Shown here piece after piece: positions 31,881-50,040 of a DNA stretch of 64,000 bases; positions within the stretch are counted from its first letter, which is position 1, and each line of letters opens with the position of its first letter. The DNA comes from Hydractinia symbiolongicarpus (Eukaryota > Cnidaria > Hydrozoa > Anthoathecata > Hydractiniidae): NCBI RefSeq assembly GCF_029227915.1, contig NC_079875.1, forward strand, positions 4,898,001 through 4,962,000. Direction: 5' to 3'. Under the pieces are notes generated by a model, which ran no database searches, had not been told where the DNA came from, and saw only the letters and a program-made list of their open reading frames with translations. The position numbers were made by a program, and so were the translations under genes.

Positions 31881-32669
31881 TTATCCACATTTGAAGACGT
31901 TCAGTGCAACGTTTCTTGTCCTTCCATTCAGAAATACATAAATGATAGGATCAATGGTCATACCAAGGGACCACAAAATACTCACAATCCATTTATCTTT
32001 TCCAGCATACCCTACAACCAAGAACAAAAAATCCGGCACAACATAAAATAGAACGTACGAAGAAATAATTAAAGCCGGAATCACATGTTGTTTTCTGAGC
32101 ATTTTTTTGTTTCGTTTTGGATGAGAAAATTTTTTGTTGTGATGGTTTAACGCCAATCCTATACCGATATATGAAAAAATGGCTGTTGAAAAAACCACAC
32201 TGTCGAAGGTTATTACTGTGTAATTAATACCCACATACATTCCCGCACGACCTACAAAGTATAGCACTACTGTAGCTATCAAACCAACCGAATAACATCC
32301 ATACATTGCTCTACGAACGATTGTGTTCGTTATGTAATAATTATACTTTAAATGAAGCAACACGCATACTAATCTATCCAGTGAAATCAATGACAGTATT
32401 AAATAGAATGTAACGTGAACTCCTCCAAAAGTACATAAGAGTAGTCTCAAGTAGTTCGTTTTGTGAATAGAAGGTATCAACTCCAACGCAAGTATGACAT
32501 ACCAAATTATTGCCAGTATTGCTTCGCACGTACTTAGCAAGCACAAAAATATCTTTTGATTGTCTTTTCTTTCAACTTGTTTATACAAACAATAAATCCC
32601 AAATATATTTAGAAATAACGAAGTTGAAAGAATCGTATAGATTATTATATAGTACTCCTTCTTCTCCAT
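31881..32669 (-). CDS. Class A-type GPCR, intronless (paralogue 1)
   Basis: 262 residues from ATG 32669. Seven hydrophobic segments can be counted. The extracellular N-terminus is only ~6 residues. TM1 has LFLNIFGIYCLY. At the end of TM3, LDRLVCVLLHLKY replaces the DRY box. TM6 contains ALIISSYVLFYVVPDFLF. TM7 has DPIIYVFLN in place of NPxxY, followed by a short NGRTRN tail. Length and motifs fit a divergent rhodopsin-like receptor of the small intronless kind expanded in cnidarians. The ligand is unknown. It lies 2.3 kb from a paralogue in the same orientation. Confidence 0.85.
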   Translation of the reverse strand: MEKKEYYIIIYTILSTSLFLNIFGIYCLYKQVERKDNQKIFLCLLSTCEAILAIIWYVILALELIPSIHKTNYLRLLLCTFGGVHVTFYLILSLISLDRLVCVLLHLKYNYYITNTIVRRAMYGCYSVGLIATVVLYFVGRAGMYVGINYTVITFDSVVFSTAIFSYIGIGLALNHHNKKFSHPKRNKKMLRKQHVIPALIISSYVLFYVVPDFLFLVVGYAGKDKWIVSILWSLGMTIDPIIYVFLNGRTRNVALNVFKCG

Positions 32670-33447
32670 TTTCTTAATTATATATATATATATTTTAATT
32701 TCAGCTATCTTTCTTTATGTGATCGTTCTAATGGTAATTTAAAAAAGAGATTAATTCAGTATTTTTTATCACTTACCTGTCTGAAATAGAAATTGATGAA
32801 AATAAGATGAAGAACAATTCGAGACGAGATTTTAAAAGCAAGAGTTAAAATCTCTTTCTGATAACTAAAGCAATTACAAAGCTTCAAGGTCTATGAGATT
32901 TTACAATGTTTCTGTAATCTTTAAAGCTTTTTTGCTTTTATTTATTTTTCTCTTTTTCTTTTGATTTTAGCAATAAGCGCTTGTGTAAAAAAGAAAAAAC
33001 AAACAAAACAAGAACAAAAAGAAACCAAAAAAAAACCCAAAAGAAATAACTATTTTTTAATTAAAAATCAAAAATTAAATTCAATAAAATAAAACATATT
33101 CGGAATATTATTGCGGTTACAAAACACCTGTCACGCTAGTAACAAGAAATTAAAGATTTTCTCATCTAATTACAATTTTAACAGTAAATAGGTGCGATTC
33201 TTTCGTTTTTCTGGCCATACTGTATCGGTACAACTGCTTATACGTAACAAACCCCTGTACACATTGTAGCCCTTTGCTGAGTGCAGAAAGAAAGTTTTAA
33301 AGGGTTAGCGTTAGTCGTTTTGATGGTTTCGTTTTTACCCTTTTTTATCTTCTCATCATCTAATTTACAATTTTTTATATGTTTTCACGGTAGGTTGTTT
33401 TATGTATTTTAAACTTGAGTTACATATTTCATCATGTTTTCCAGCCA

Positions 33448-33500
33448 TGTATAAATCTTAAACAAACCAATTTTAAGATTCTGGCGGCAAGCGTACATCG
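33448..33500. repeat. Dispersed repeat, copy 1 (copy 2 at 51455-51510)
   Basis: CATGTATAAATCTTAAACAA and the following CCAATTTTAAGATT are identical in both places. A weaker relative lies at 38606-38650. Confidence 0.75.
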
Positions 33501-33647
33501 TACGAAGCAGCCTAGCCAGAACTAGCTAGCTAGTTGTATTTATGCTGTGCTGTTCAGGTTCTAATATAGTTTAGTATAAATGCTTCATACAATAGCCAAC
33601 ATTATTGTTTCTTTGTTTGTTATTTTCACCAATCAGATTCATACTAC

Positions 33648-33726
33648 ACTGCAGCTTGGGTTGTGGCTAACTACCGCTACTAGCTACACTGCAGCTTGGG
33701 TTGTGGCTAACTACCGTTACTAGCTA
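33648..33726. repeat. Tandem duplication, ~40-bp unit x2
   Basis: CTACACTGCAGCTTGGGTTG followed by TGGCTAACTACCG-TACTAG occurs twice in tandem with one base difference. Confidence 0.9.
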
Positions 33727-33841
33727 AAGAGTACACTGTGTTTTCATCATGTTTTTCGTAAATGCACTAAGTGCTCCTGGATGTGTGGCACGGTCTACTT
33801 GTACTTGAGGGCCTGGTTACCCAGCTAGTCTCTTTTATTAA

Positions 33842-33957
33842 TACCCGTATTCTGTCTGCTTAAAATTGTTGCATGCAGTTTTGTTTTAAATGTCGGCGTA
33901 TAATTCACTACTTTATGGTGATGGGCAAACCGTGAATTCTTCCACGGGTCAACAACT
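33842..33957 (+). mobile_element. CCCGTGG-hairpin element (copy D)
   Basis: It starts at TACCCGTATTCTGTCTGCTT and ends with the stem CCGTG/CACGG (33930-33947) and GGTCAACAACTAT. Length and end structure match copy A at 15615-15741. Confidence 0.55.
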
Positions 33958-34976
33958 ATAATTGTAAGAAGTTATTAAAATAGTTATTCATATTTCTTGA
34001 CTTTACCAACACACATCAATATGCAACTCAATTCATTAGAATAAGCTTATGAGCTAGCTGAATACTAATACAGAGCACTGCACGTAAAAGAAATACACAT
34101 TCTTACGTTATTTCATAAAAATATGGAGTACTTTATTTTACAGTTGAAAGTCGTCTTGTTCAGGTAACTAGCTAGCTACCAAGCATTACTATTTGTTTTC
34201 AATAGCAAGAATGCATGAAAAATATATTCCGTTGCTCTATATACATTAATAATAGTCAATATAGATAGTCTCTGTCTATATGTTTTCATTTTGTGCCCAT
34301 GAAATTAGTATGGGTACTAGAAAATTTGGAAACCCGAGTTATTTTCCGGAAGTTTGGAGTGGTAACACAAATCTTTTTTTCTAGGGCTATGCTTGATAAC
34401 AATGTTGTTACGGTGAAAGTCTTCTTAACATTCCACTTGTGTTTATAAACCTCTTTTCCAAGCACATTAATCATTGTAGCAGGTAAGTTATAAGCAGTAT
34501 TATTTTGATTCCAATTTATCGAACCTTGGACAATAATCTCTAATATTAATCAATTTCCTGCAAAAAATTTGCTTTAGTTGCGATACACCGATGAATAAAA
34601 ATTCTGGCAAACTACACTTCTCCTTTTCCGGATATTTCGATTTAAAACTATGTCTTTTTGTATTCCAAACTTTGATTCCGGTTAGGTTTACCTTTTTGTG
34701 AAATTAATGTATTAAATGTATTCTTTTTTTTACTGTATAATGTTTTTCTAATATTTTAACAACAGGTGCACTTGTTTAGGGAGCAAGGAATAATTCTTTT
34801 ATTCTTTAAACATAATAAATAGCTACAAAGAAGTGCGCAAATAATTTGTGATGAGTCATGTTCTATTACAGTACCATGAATGCTGCGACAACAACTCATG
34901 TAACTGCAGCCTCCATGCGAGTGAAACTAAACTTTAGTCAAACAGAACTCCACTCTTTTTAATTCCTTACATGGCA

Positions 34977-35837
34977 CTAAGATCTAACTTTAGATTCTCT
35001 AACAGTATTTAGATGAAAACATCTTTGTTGACGAATCCATAAGGTGCATTTCAGTGTGTTTAGAGCAATATTTCTTGTATCTTCATGGAAAAAGATATAG
35101 ATTATAGGATCTAATGTCAGTCCAATCATCCAACCGAAGCCAACAATCAATTGTTCCTTTTCATCAAAGTCAGTAAAAAGCATCAGAGCATCTGGTATGG
35201 CGTAAAATAAAACATACGAAGAAATTATCAGAGCTGGCACCACATGCTGTTTTCGGAGTGTTGTATTGCGTTGTTTCTGGTAAAATAATTTCTTGCGCTG
35301 GAGATATAATATAAACGAAATACACGCGTAGGTAAAGATAGCCGTAAAAACAATCACACTGTCACAGATTATAAGCCCGTGAGCAAAAACGCGGTGCTTT
35401 TGCAGTTCATCGTGTGTAAAATAAAGTGGTATTACTGCGACCAAGCCAGTCAAAAAACATCCATACATTACTTTACACACGACCTTATTGGTTACATAAA
35501 ACTTATACTTCATATGAAGCAAGACGCATACTAATCTGTCTAATGTAAGCAATATCATTATTAAATAAAATATAAGTTGCGATCCACCAAATACTGCCAT
35601 GAAAATCTTTTGTACATTCCGTTCAATGTGAGGATATAATTCTATGGTTATTTTAACGATAAAAACAATTGTGCTTATTACTTCGGTTGCACTAAGTGAA
35701 TACAAAAATATTTTCTGATTGTCCTTTCTTCGTTTCTGTAGATACAAACAATAAATTCCAAATAAATTAAATGATAGCGGAATTCCGAAAAGTGTATACG
35801 CAAGAATGTTATAAGCCTTGTCTGCCATACTGTACAT
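34977..35837 (-). CDS. Class A-type GPCR, intronless (paralogue 2)
   Basis: 286 residues from ATG 35837 (a second Met lies three codons in). It aligns along its length with the receptor at 31881-32669: FNLFGIYCLYLQ in TM1, KDNQKIFLYSLSATE in loop 1/TM2, LDRLVCVLLHMKYKFYVTN at TM3, the basic RKQHVVPALIISSYVLFY block entering TM6, and DPIIYIFFHEDTRN at TM7. The C-terminal tail is longer, ending WIRQQRCFHLNTVRESKVRS. DRY and NPxxY are altered in the same way in both copies, so this is a property of the subfamily. Confidence 0.85.
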   Translation of the reverse strand: MYSMADKAYNILAYTLFGIPLSFNLFGIYCLYLQKRRKDNQKIFLYSLSATEVISTIVFIVKITIELYPHIERNVQKIFMAVFGGSQLIFYLIMILLTLDRLVCVLLHMKYKFYVTNKVVCKVMYGCFLTGLVAVIPLYFTHDELQKHRVFAHGLIICDSVIVFTAIFTYACISFILYLQRKKLFYQKQRNTTLRKQHVVPALIISSYVLFYAIPDALMLFTDFDEKEQLIVGFGWMIGLTLDPIIYIFFHEDTRNIALNTLKCTLWIRQQRCFHLNTVRESKVRS

Positions 35838-38800
35838 CTTTAGTACTAGCTACAACTTATTTAAACGTAAAATTAGATATTAAACAGCATATTTCTTTTT
35901 GGGTTTGCCATGAAAAACAAAAAAATTCAGGAAAACGATGCAGCCATCCCGCGGTTGACAAAATTTACAATTCCTTCAAACCGATAGGGAAACAGATAAA
36001 TAACTGATGCATATACACATAGCAGATTTCAAAAAATTTTCAATTCAAAATAATCTTGGAATCGACGTATTTCGTGTTTGTACTGACAGGTGCAACGAAC
36101 AATTATCAATGGGAAAATTAAAATATAAAAGATAAGAACAAATTTCGTACAAACAACCGTACTGGTTTTTAAAATCTAACTCCAAAATTAAAAGATACTA
36201 TACGAGTAGTGAATCTTTTTTTATATAAGAATATCAACATTATAACTATGCTGGCCATTATTCTTTTTTCTTTATTGTTCTAAACAAAAATACCTATTGT
36301 GTTTAACGTGAGATCTCAGCCTGGCATTCTAATACAGCATATTCTTAATAAATAAAAACGCGGGAATACCTTTTCTATCTCTGAAATTCAATTGAGAATA
36401 AGTTATTGTTATTTCTATAGGTAGCATAAATGAAGTTCCAACTCCGGTTCGTTTTTTAATAATAGAATCACTTATTTATCTGTGATTGCAATTTGTTGAC
36501 ATAAAACATATGCAAATTGCACGCCTGGAACCGCCATTTTGAATGAGAATACAGATTATTCCACAGTTACCAAGCAACTGTGGTAAACATATGATTCTGA
36601 CCGAAAAATTATTATTTTTTGGCTAACACATCTATGGAACATAAGTATTTTTTTGCAATTTTTTAATTTTTTTTGAAACAATTAACATAATTAACAATTA
36701 AAATACAGTTATCGTTTCATCGCCTCACAAAACCCAATCTGTTTACGGATTTATTAAATTTGAATCCGGCAATTGAAAGTACTAATTTTTAAAAACCTTA
36801 AGGGGCGGATACAGGAATTTAAACAAGTTAGTCCATTTCTTTACAAAGTCACTAAGAAATGGGCAAGGCGCTAAAAGGCGTTTTTTACTAAGCGCATAAA
36901 ATCCCATTATAAAAATAAAATAAAACCAAGATGAGGAAAACCAAGCAGGGACAGGCCTATATATAAGCTACTTTTATACTAAGATTTAAAGCCGGTTTAC
37001 TTTATATGACATGTTTCATAAAGTGCCGGTTTACACACCCTGTGTTGAGGTCAAAATTTCTGCACGCTTTGAAAAAAATCTTGTGTATTATTATTCACTA
37101 TCCAGAAGGCTTTTTTTAAGGAACTATAAATTTGTTTGTATACTGCATGGCTAACTCTACGCTGGAGAGCATATTTCAATAGATTTATAGTGACCAGCCA
37201 AATAAGAGTACTGTTTTATGAAAGCGTGTGTGAGAAAAAAAGCAATAGTTTACTTTAAAAGACCTCGAAAAATACTATTTTCTGGTAAACTTTGTTTATC
37301 GATGAATGGTGTTATAGGTAGAAGCAGATTTTGTAATGTTTCTAATGTGTTTTTAGCTAGTTAGAATGTAGATAAATTGTGCAAAAATACTTTTTTTATA
37401 GTATTTTTGAACTTGTAAGATAAAAAATCACTGAGCTATGAAATTTGTGTTAGTTATATAGACCGGGGTAGTTGCACAATTTTTGTCAAGGTCTTATTTC
37501 TTTGCTGTTTATGACCTTGAGAATAAATCTCCTAAAGTCTTTAAAAGTAAATTTGTTGTTTATTATTTTAATTTTTGTAGCGAAAAACTATTGTACGACG
37601 AAGTAAAGCACCATTTGTTTCTGTTTTTAACGGTATTTCACAAGCCACTACCCCTTAATGAATATTCTAGATGAAATTCGACGTACTTTTGTCAAAATTA
37701 CGGGGGTTGTCTTATGCCTTTTACGGTCACATGTTACCATTATTTGTATTTTTCACCCCATAATACAACAATTAAGTCGAAGTACAGCAAGATTAAAATA
37801 GGGGGTATATGCTACAATTTTTACGGTGAATTAAAGCAAATAACTGAATTTTGTGCCCCCTAATAAAATAACATGCGAAGTTACTTGCAGGATAATTAAG
37901 CAGTTTTGTACGTATTGCGCCATATCATTGATGAATATGCGCTCAACTATAAAATATATGCGTGTGTGTATTATGGTTAGAAATTCTATAGAAGTTCAAC
38001 GCGGCGCATTTTAGGAAAGCCACCTGGGAAGATTTTTGTGCTTAAGAAAAATATTATTTTAAAATTGCAACAACAAGGCTTTTGACGAAAATTTAGTACG
38101 TCCCCCCGACTAGCTTGACATGCCGTAAATCCACCACTGACCTTTTTAAGCTACCGTTTAACCTGACCCGCTTTGTATATACGGTGCTTTGTTTCATCGT
38201 TTCAAAGGAATGGTTGTATTTGTTTTCTTGAACGTGTAACAGCGCTCAACAACCAAAATTTAAAAGGAAAGCAGAGGCAACATAAAAATGTCATCCTTTT
38301 TACGAGATGATTATGTCAGTGTTAAAAATAATCACAAACTTTGTTGCAAGGTTTCAGTGAAGAGATGTATATAAAATAACATGTTATTTGACAATTGTCC
38401 AATATAAAGAGTTTAAGAAATTGGCCGGTAGGCAGAATTTGGTCAACTTTAGGAAGATATCTGTCGAGTCCTGAACACTCAATGAACCGGAGAGAAAATG
38501 TGTTATGTTGGAGTTCTTAACTTTTGTATTTGATTTTTTTGTTCTTTGTATTTTTTATTTAAATTTTTCTAAACTCTGGAGCAAATATTAGATCACGTTT
38601 TTAGCCATGTATAATTCTTGAACAATTTAATTTTTTAATTTTTATTGCTGTATCGTGTGGGAGACAGAACTTCTGGACTTCTTTTTAATACGATATGCAG
38701 TTTTTTCGATTATTACGGTAGCAGCAAAGCGGATAACGTATTAGTTTTGCCGTGGTACGACGACGACTCCTCCGAGAGATCGACAATTTTGTCATAGTTA

Positions 38801-39085
38801 GCCAACCTTTACGGAGATATATTCAAATTAGGGAGAAACGTGTCGAATAACACAAGAGATAATAACGCGTGTTTTTATTTACGAAATTAAAAACTGACTT
38901 TACAACATTGCGTTTTATGGTAGTAAGTGCGACCAATGTTGTATTTCGATATTCAAGAAATCGTGGTAGCGAACGAGGCAGCTCTCTTGTGTTTTTAAGA
39001 TTGAAGTGTTTTTTTATTCAGTGAGTGTCTTCGGACTGGCAATTAAATACTATTATTGTATTTAAAACTCAAGAAGAGATAAATT
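35838..39085. other. Intergenic, no recognised gene
   Basis: AT-rich with a second copy of the 25.9-kb repeat at 37040-37205. Frames here are short and without recognised content. Confidence 0.5.
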
Positions 39086-40018
39086 ATGGAGCGAATTGAA
39101 ACCAAGAAGAAGAGTTTGTTTGCTAAATGGGTTGATACAGATGCTGATGAGATCTGGGTATTTCTTACAACACTTTTATTATGCTAATGAGAATCAAGCG
39201 CAAGCCAGAGATTGATATGTATTGGAGTAATTATTTATTAGTATTTCAACCCCCAATTTTTCAAAGACTTATCAGTCAGAACAGATTTCATTTGCTCCAG
39301 ATTATGTTTCATTTTTCTAACATAAACAACTATAAGGCAGACCACTTACATAAGCTTAGGGTTTTCATTATAGGTAAGCTTGGTAAAAACTATGAAGCAA
39401 ATTATACGCCGGAAAAAAAACTTGCCATTGACGATATCTTTCCCTCTTGAAAGGCCGGTATACATACGGTCCAAAAGAGAACGTTATGATGTCAAACTGT
39501 TCATGCTGTTTGAGAGCAGTAGTGGGTATTTGTCTCGTTTTATTATTTATGCAGGTACAGACACTAAGTACGAAGATTGTTCTGATACCACGTTACCGCA
39601 ATATAAAGGGCGTAAGTTACTGGCAACCATTGACACATTGTAGTACCTATCAAAGGTGGTTTTATCTTTGAGGAAACAGATGAAGTTTTTCATTTGACCC
39701 TGGATAATTATTACGCCTCACCAGAGTTAGCATTGGTTTTAGATCATCAAACACTCCTTGCTATTGGACTTTGAGGCGCAAAGAAGGCGTACCGAAAAAC
39801 GTCTAATTTGGAAACCTGCGAAAGGTGGTGTCAAAATCAGAACGCATGGCAATCTTATGTTAATGAGGTGGAATGACATTACTAAGACAAAACTACAAAA
39901 TTGCAAGTATGCTGTCTGCAATACATACTGGATAATTCGCTAATAGTGGCAAAAAAGAACCGAATAACTGGTAATCCTGTTATGAAGCGAGACGTTATCA
40001 AAAATATAACAAAAACAT
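39086..40018 (+). pseudogene. piggyBac-type transposase remnant
   Basis: Starting at ATG 39086, pieces in different frames follow the piggyBac (DDE_Tnp_1_7) order: MYWSNYLLVFQPPIFQRLI and NRFHLLQIMFHFSN (39210-39330), PEKKLAIDD (first catalytic Asp region), RPVYIRSKRERYDVKLFMLF and SSSGYLSRFIIYAGTDT (39450-39560), LDNYYASPELALVL (~39700-39740), then KPAKGGVKIRTHGNLMLMRWND (39790-39880). At least four frame changes or stops are present. Terminal repeats were not found. Confidence 0.8.
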
Positions 40019-40499
40019 GAGCGGTGTGTTTTGAAGCTTATTATACATTAAAAGATTATAGTTGTGTGAACAAAAACCAAAATTGAAAATAAAACTAAGA
40101 TGTTATGACTTGTTTTTGTGAGATTTACACTTAGTGTAAAAATAAACTGCGCAAAAAGTTTTTATCAAAATGGAACGTATGGTGCTCTGTATGTTCGCTC
40201 TCCATTTTCGTTCTAATACAATTATTTACAATGGTTTACTAAAATAAATTTGAAGATGCATAGTTATAAAGTTATTGATGAATTATTGTACATAATTTAT
40301 TAATCTTGCTTACCAAATAAATTGATTGCATAAACTGATAGGTTACGTTGCGTTCAAACACTGCTACCGTTTGTTGCCGTCAGGTTTTCATTAATACTAA
40401 ACATATTTGATTTCTCTTTCCCCTTTTAAAAAGATTTTTCAAACTTTATTGAACATGTTTTTTTATTTGGTATTACATCACGAAAACATTCGTCTGAAA

Positions 40500-41344
40500 G
40501 CTGTATTAAGGTACAGGGCACCTACCCTCTCCCATGTTCTGGTTATACTTAACTTGCATGGTTGCGCACTCTTCTCGCAGTATTCTCTGTGACGATGAAG
40601 GTCGGACGGGTTCCAAATGGTCTTCCGTCGTTCGAGTCATTTTTCTTAGTTTGGAACTTAAACAACTAATATATTGGCCAACACCTGATGAAACACTGGC
40701 ATATAAGCACCATCATTTTTCTGTTACTTTCAACAAATGTAGGTATTGGTGCACTGAACAATAGGTTGAACATTCACAAAATGTTGCAGCACAATACCAA
40801 ACATACAGCACCTACAAAAGCCGAAACACGCTAAAAAACTGTTTTTTTTTTTTACAAAATCTGGGTTCAATCTCTTACATATCTCCTGCCTATGCTGGAT
40901 CTAGCACAGATCGTTTTATTACTGAAGATACAAATGTTGCTACAAAATTTCATCCTGGTTTTATGGTTCTGTTTGATAAAGGTTATAATGTTCAAGATCT
41001 GTTTTTGTCCCACCAAGTAACATGTGTTCTATCTCCTGTTGTTCGCAAAGAAAGAAAAATTTACAAGATGCGAAGTTTATTATGATAAGAGAGAAGCACG
41101 CGCAAAAATACACATTGAAAGGGTTAATGGATGGTTGAAAGAATTCCAATTATTGGAAAACATATTACCAATATTAATGATTGATATGTGTAATCACATT
41201 TGGACAATTGCTACAGCTATTGTTAATATGCCCATTAGTAAAGTAGTTTTGGCCCCGATTAATTCCAGTGACATAAGGCTTCTTCTTGACATATTATCAA
41301 CAAAAAGGCTTTTTTATAATTTTTACAAATTTAAAAAATGTTAA
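40500..41344 (+). pseudogene. DDE_Tnp_4 transposase remnant (Harbinger/ISL2EU-like)
   Basis: The + strand frames read SLELKQLIYWPTPDETLAYK (40650-40700), SYISPAYAGSSTDRFITED (~40872-40930), FMVLFDKGYNVQDLFL with a catalytic Asp (40960-41010), and EARAKIHIERVNGWLKEFQL with the third acidic residue (41095-41150), then IWTIATAIVN. That is the DDE_Tnp_4 layout. The parts are split over frames, so it is inactive. It lies directly after the piggyBac remnant. Confidence 0.75.
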
Positions 41345-41649
41345 TTTTGATCATGTTTTTTACAAACATGCACATATTATTAATTAATAAATTATTATTA
41401 CTTATTGTATGAAACTTCATTTTAATTTCACGATTTTAGGTTGTTTCTTTTAAAAATTTAGTTTTATGAATCACAGAACCATTTTATACAGGTGTGTGAT
41501 AGTTGTCGTTGGAGAAAATCGTGGACAATATTTTGTTGTTTTCACAAATTATTTTTGAGATTTGATTATTCTCCTCTTAGCCAATAACGTTGGCGAAAAT
41601 ATACAGAAATCTTTTCATCTGTAGCTTGTTACTACTCTGTAGAGATATT

Positions 41650-48054
<6,405 letters not shown>

Positions 48055-48351
48055 TTAAGCCGCAGGGCTTCTTGTTTCTTCTTCGTCCCTTTCTTTCTGT
48101 TGTTTATCAGCTGTCTGCTTTGTTTCTTCTGCGGGGAGTTGGTTTCCAGTTGCATTTGGTGTCAGCAAGCTGTTTGAAGGAGGTAAGCTGGTAATTGGAG
48201 GTAGGACCTTATAATCGTCAAGTCCTTCTGGTTTTATTTTATCATCACCCGAACCGTCTGCCGTTATCAGGCATCTAGTCTTCTCGAACATTCGCCACCA
48301 AAAACCATCATACTGCTCGGAAATCAGCTTCTGATAGGCTTCGCCTGCCAT
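48055..48351 (-). CDS. Possible small protein, 98 aa, unrecognised
   Basis: ATG 48351 opens a frame with GC content and composition unlike its AT-rich surroundings. A folded-looking N-terminus (MAGEAYQKLISEQYDGFWW then RMFEKTRCLI) gives way to a Pro/Ser/Asn/Glu-rich, probably disordered tail ending in EETRSPAA. There is no signal peptide, membrane segment or domain I know. It may be a short gene, an exon or a transposon scrap. Confidence 0.4.
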   Translation of the reverse strand: MAGEAYQKLISEQYDGFWWRMFEKTRCLITADGSGDDKIKPEGLDDYKVLPPITSLPPSNSLLTPNATGNQLPAEETKQTADKQQKERDEEETRSPAA

Positions 48352-50040
48352 CAGTGTTATAAGATTCTTCTGTCTTTTGCACTAAATCCTGCCTCATTCC
48401 CATGCCACATGTAAACAGACGTTGATTTTAGCCCGATTTAAAAACTCACCACGGGTAAATTTCACTACCGGGCTCATGTACACGCTACCTAAGTTTATAT
48501 TTTTATTGATATAAAAAAAGGTTAAGAACATTGTAAGAACAGTTTTAGGCTATGATATATAAAAAAACTATCCCCGATTTTTGTGTTTTTATAAAAAAAA
48601 CTTGTGCCAAGATAATTTTTCTTGTATTTTTTAGTCGTAAGAAAATACAATATGTTGGTGGAGCATAGAATTCTGCCCGCCAAAGTTCCGCCATTCTTAG
48701 TTGCATAATCTGGGCACTTATTGGCCGAAAATCACTCAACGATACCAGGTTATTTTTCGTCGTCCTCCCTCATATCAAAATAACAAAAAACCCTGGGGAC
48801 GAAGGTGACGCAAAGTATTAAAAGAATTAGAAATACGTTTAACTATAATGTAAACACTAATTGTCTAATTTTCTCCAAGGGAATGATAAATTGCTTTTTA
48901 TCGCGATATGGTTAAGCATTCCCAGCTCAATTTATTGAATAAAATGTGTCATGTAAACATAGTTAATTGACAATTAATTATGATGTAAAAGAACACGAGA
49001 AAGTAATTACAAGCAATAATTACAAGCACTCATGAACAAACTGTATGGAAATTTTATAGAAAATGTTTATTATGATTATGATGAATAAATGATTATTATA
49101 TTACTAGTCGATAAAGCCCGTGGAAAAATCCACTGTGGCAGGATAAATACGAAAAAGAAGCGCCATTCGAATTTTGATGACGTCAGCAACCCATCCACAA
49201 AAAAAAGGAACATTGTTTTCACGTTGCCTCTATTGTGTAGAGCTTAAACTGCTGATCTAGAAAATGTATAGTATCATGTGCTATTGACGAACGGTTAAGA
49301 AGATATAAAGGTTTAAAAATTTTGCTGATGTCAGCAATGGCCCGTCAAAACCTTAAAATTTATTTTTAGAAATTTGTATACTTGTTGCCGTCATTGCATA
49401 GATCTTGAAATGCTGATCAAGAAAATGTATAGGATCATGTACTTTTGACAAACGGTGCAATGCAAAGGCTTCACTAATCTTAATATACTTTCCTTTGACG
49501 TCAAAATTGCTTTAACGTCAAAGTTTCTAATTTACAGAACAAATTTTTAGGCGATATTTTATAGACTTTATCAAAGAATTTTTATCCACTTTGCAAAAGT
49601 GACAGACAGACAGAACTGGCGTATTATTATATAGATATTCATAGTTTATAGACTATGAGATATTAAACAGATTTTTTCGCAGTTTAAGCATGATAAATTA
49701 TAATTAAACAAAAGTGTACACATAAATAATAACAAAAAATTAGGTGTTTTTCTTACCTATGATTATTTAAAATAAAAATTAGGTTTTACTAGGTTACCAA
49801 CGGTTAAAAACCATCTCTCCGCGCTGTTAAAACTCTTTAAAAATTGCACATTTTAGATCGAATCATATATACCTCATAAAATAGTTTACATTTTTTTTTT
49901 CGAATAAGTTTTTCGTGGGTGTATAATATATATACACTGTATTTAAATATATATACTACGTTTGCGTTTAAATTTTTATAACATGTTACAGTAAAATTTT
50001 GTCCTTGAAAGGATCTACAAAATCGAAAGACGATCCTTAC
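48352..50040. other. Intergenic, repeat-bearing, no gene seen
   Basis: It contains the inverted-orientation hairpin element at 49103-49636. Other sequence is AT-rich. Confidence 0.5.
49103..49636 (-). mobile_element. CCCGTGG-hairpin element (copy E)
   Basis: In reverse orientation it starts at ~49636 with TATAATAATACGCCAGTTCT then GTCTGTCTGTC. It ends at ~49103 with the hairpin CCAC..GTGG/CCACGGG and ACTAGT. The same ends in the other orientation occur at 15.6, 19.5 and 33.9 kb. The interior (~500 bp) has two related halves around AAAATGTATAG(T/G)ATCATG. Confidence 0.55.

Larger units (their letters stand above)
32670..34976. other. Region between the GPCRs, repeat-rich
   Basis: No gene is seen. 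It holds a repeat related to 51455-51510 (33448-33500), a 40-bp tandem duplication (33648-33726) and a CCCGTGG-hairpin element (33842-33957). Confidence 0.5.

Noticed and set aside
31881-35837. The two GPCRs as opsins
   Set aside because: No Lys in the TM7 retinal position context, no NPxxY, and overall motifs do not match opsins.
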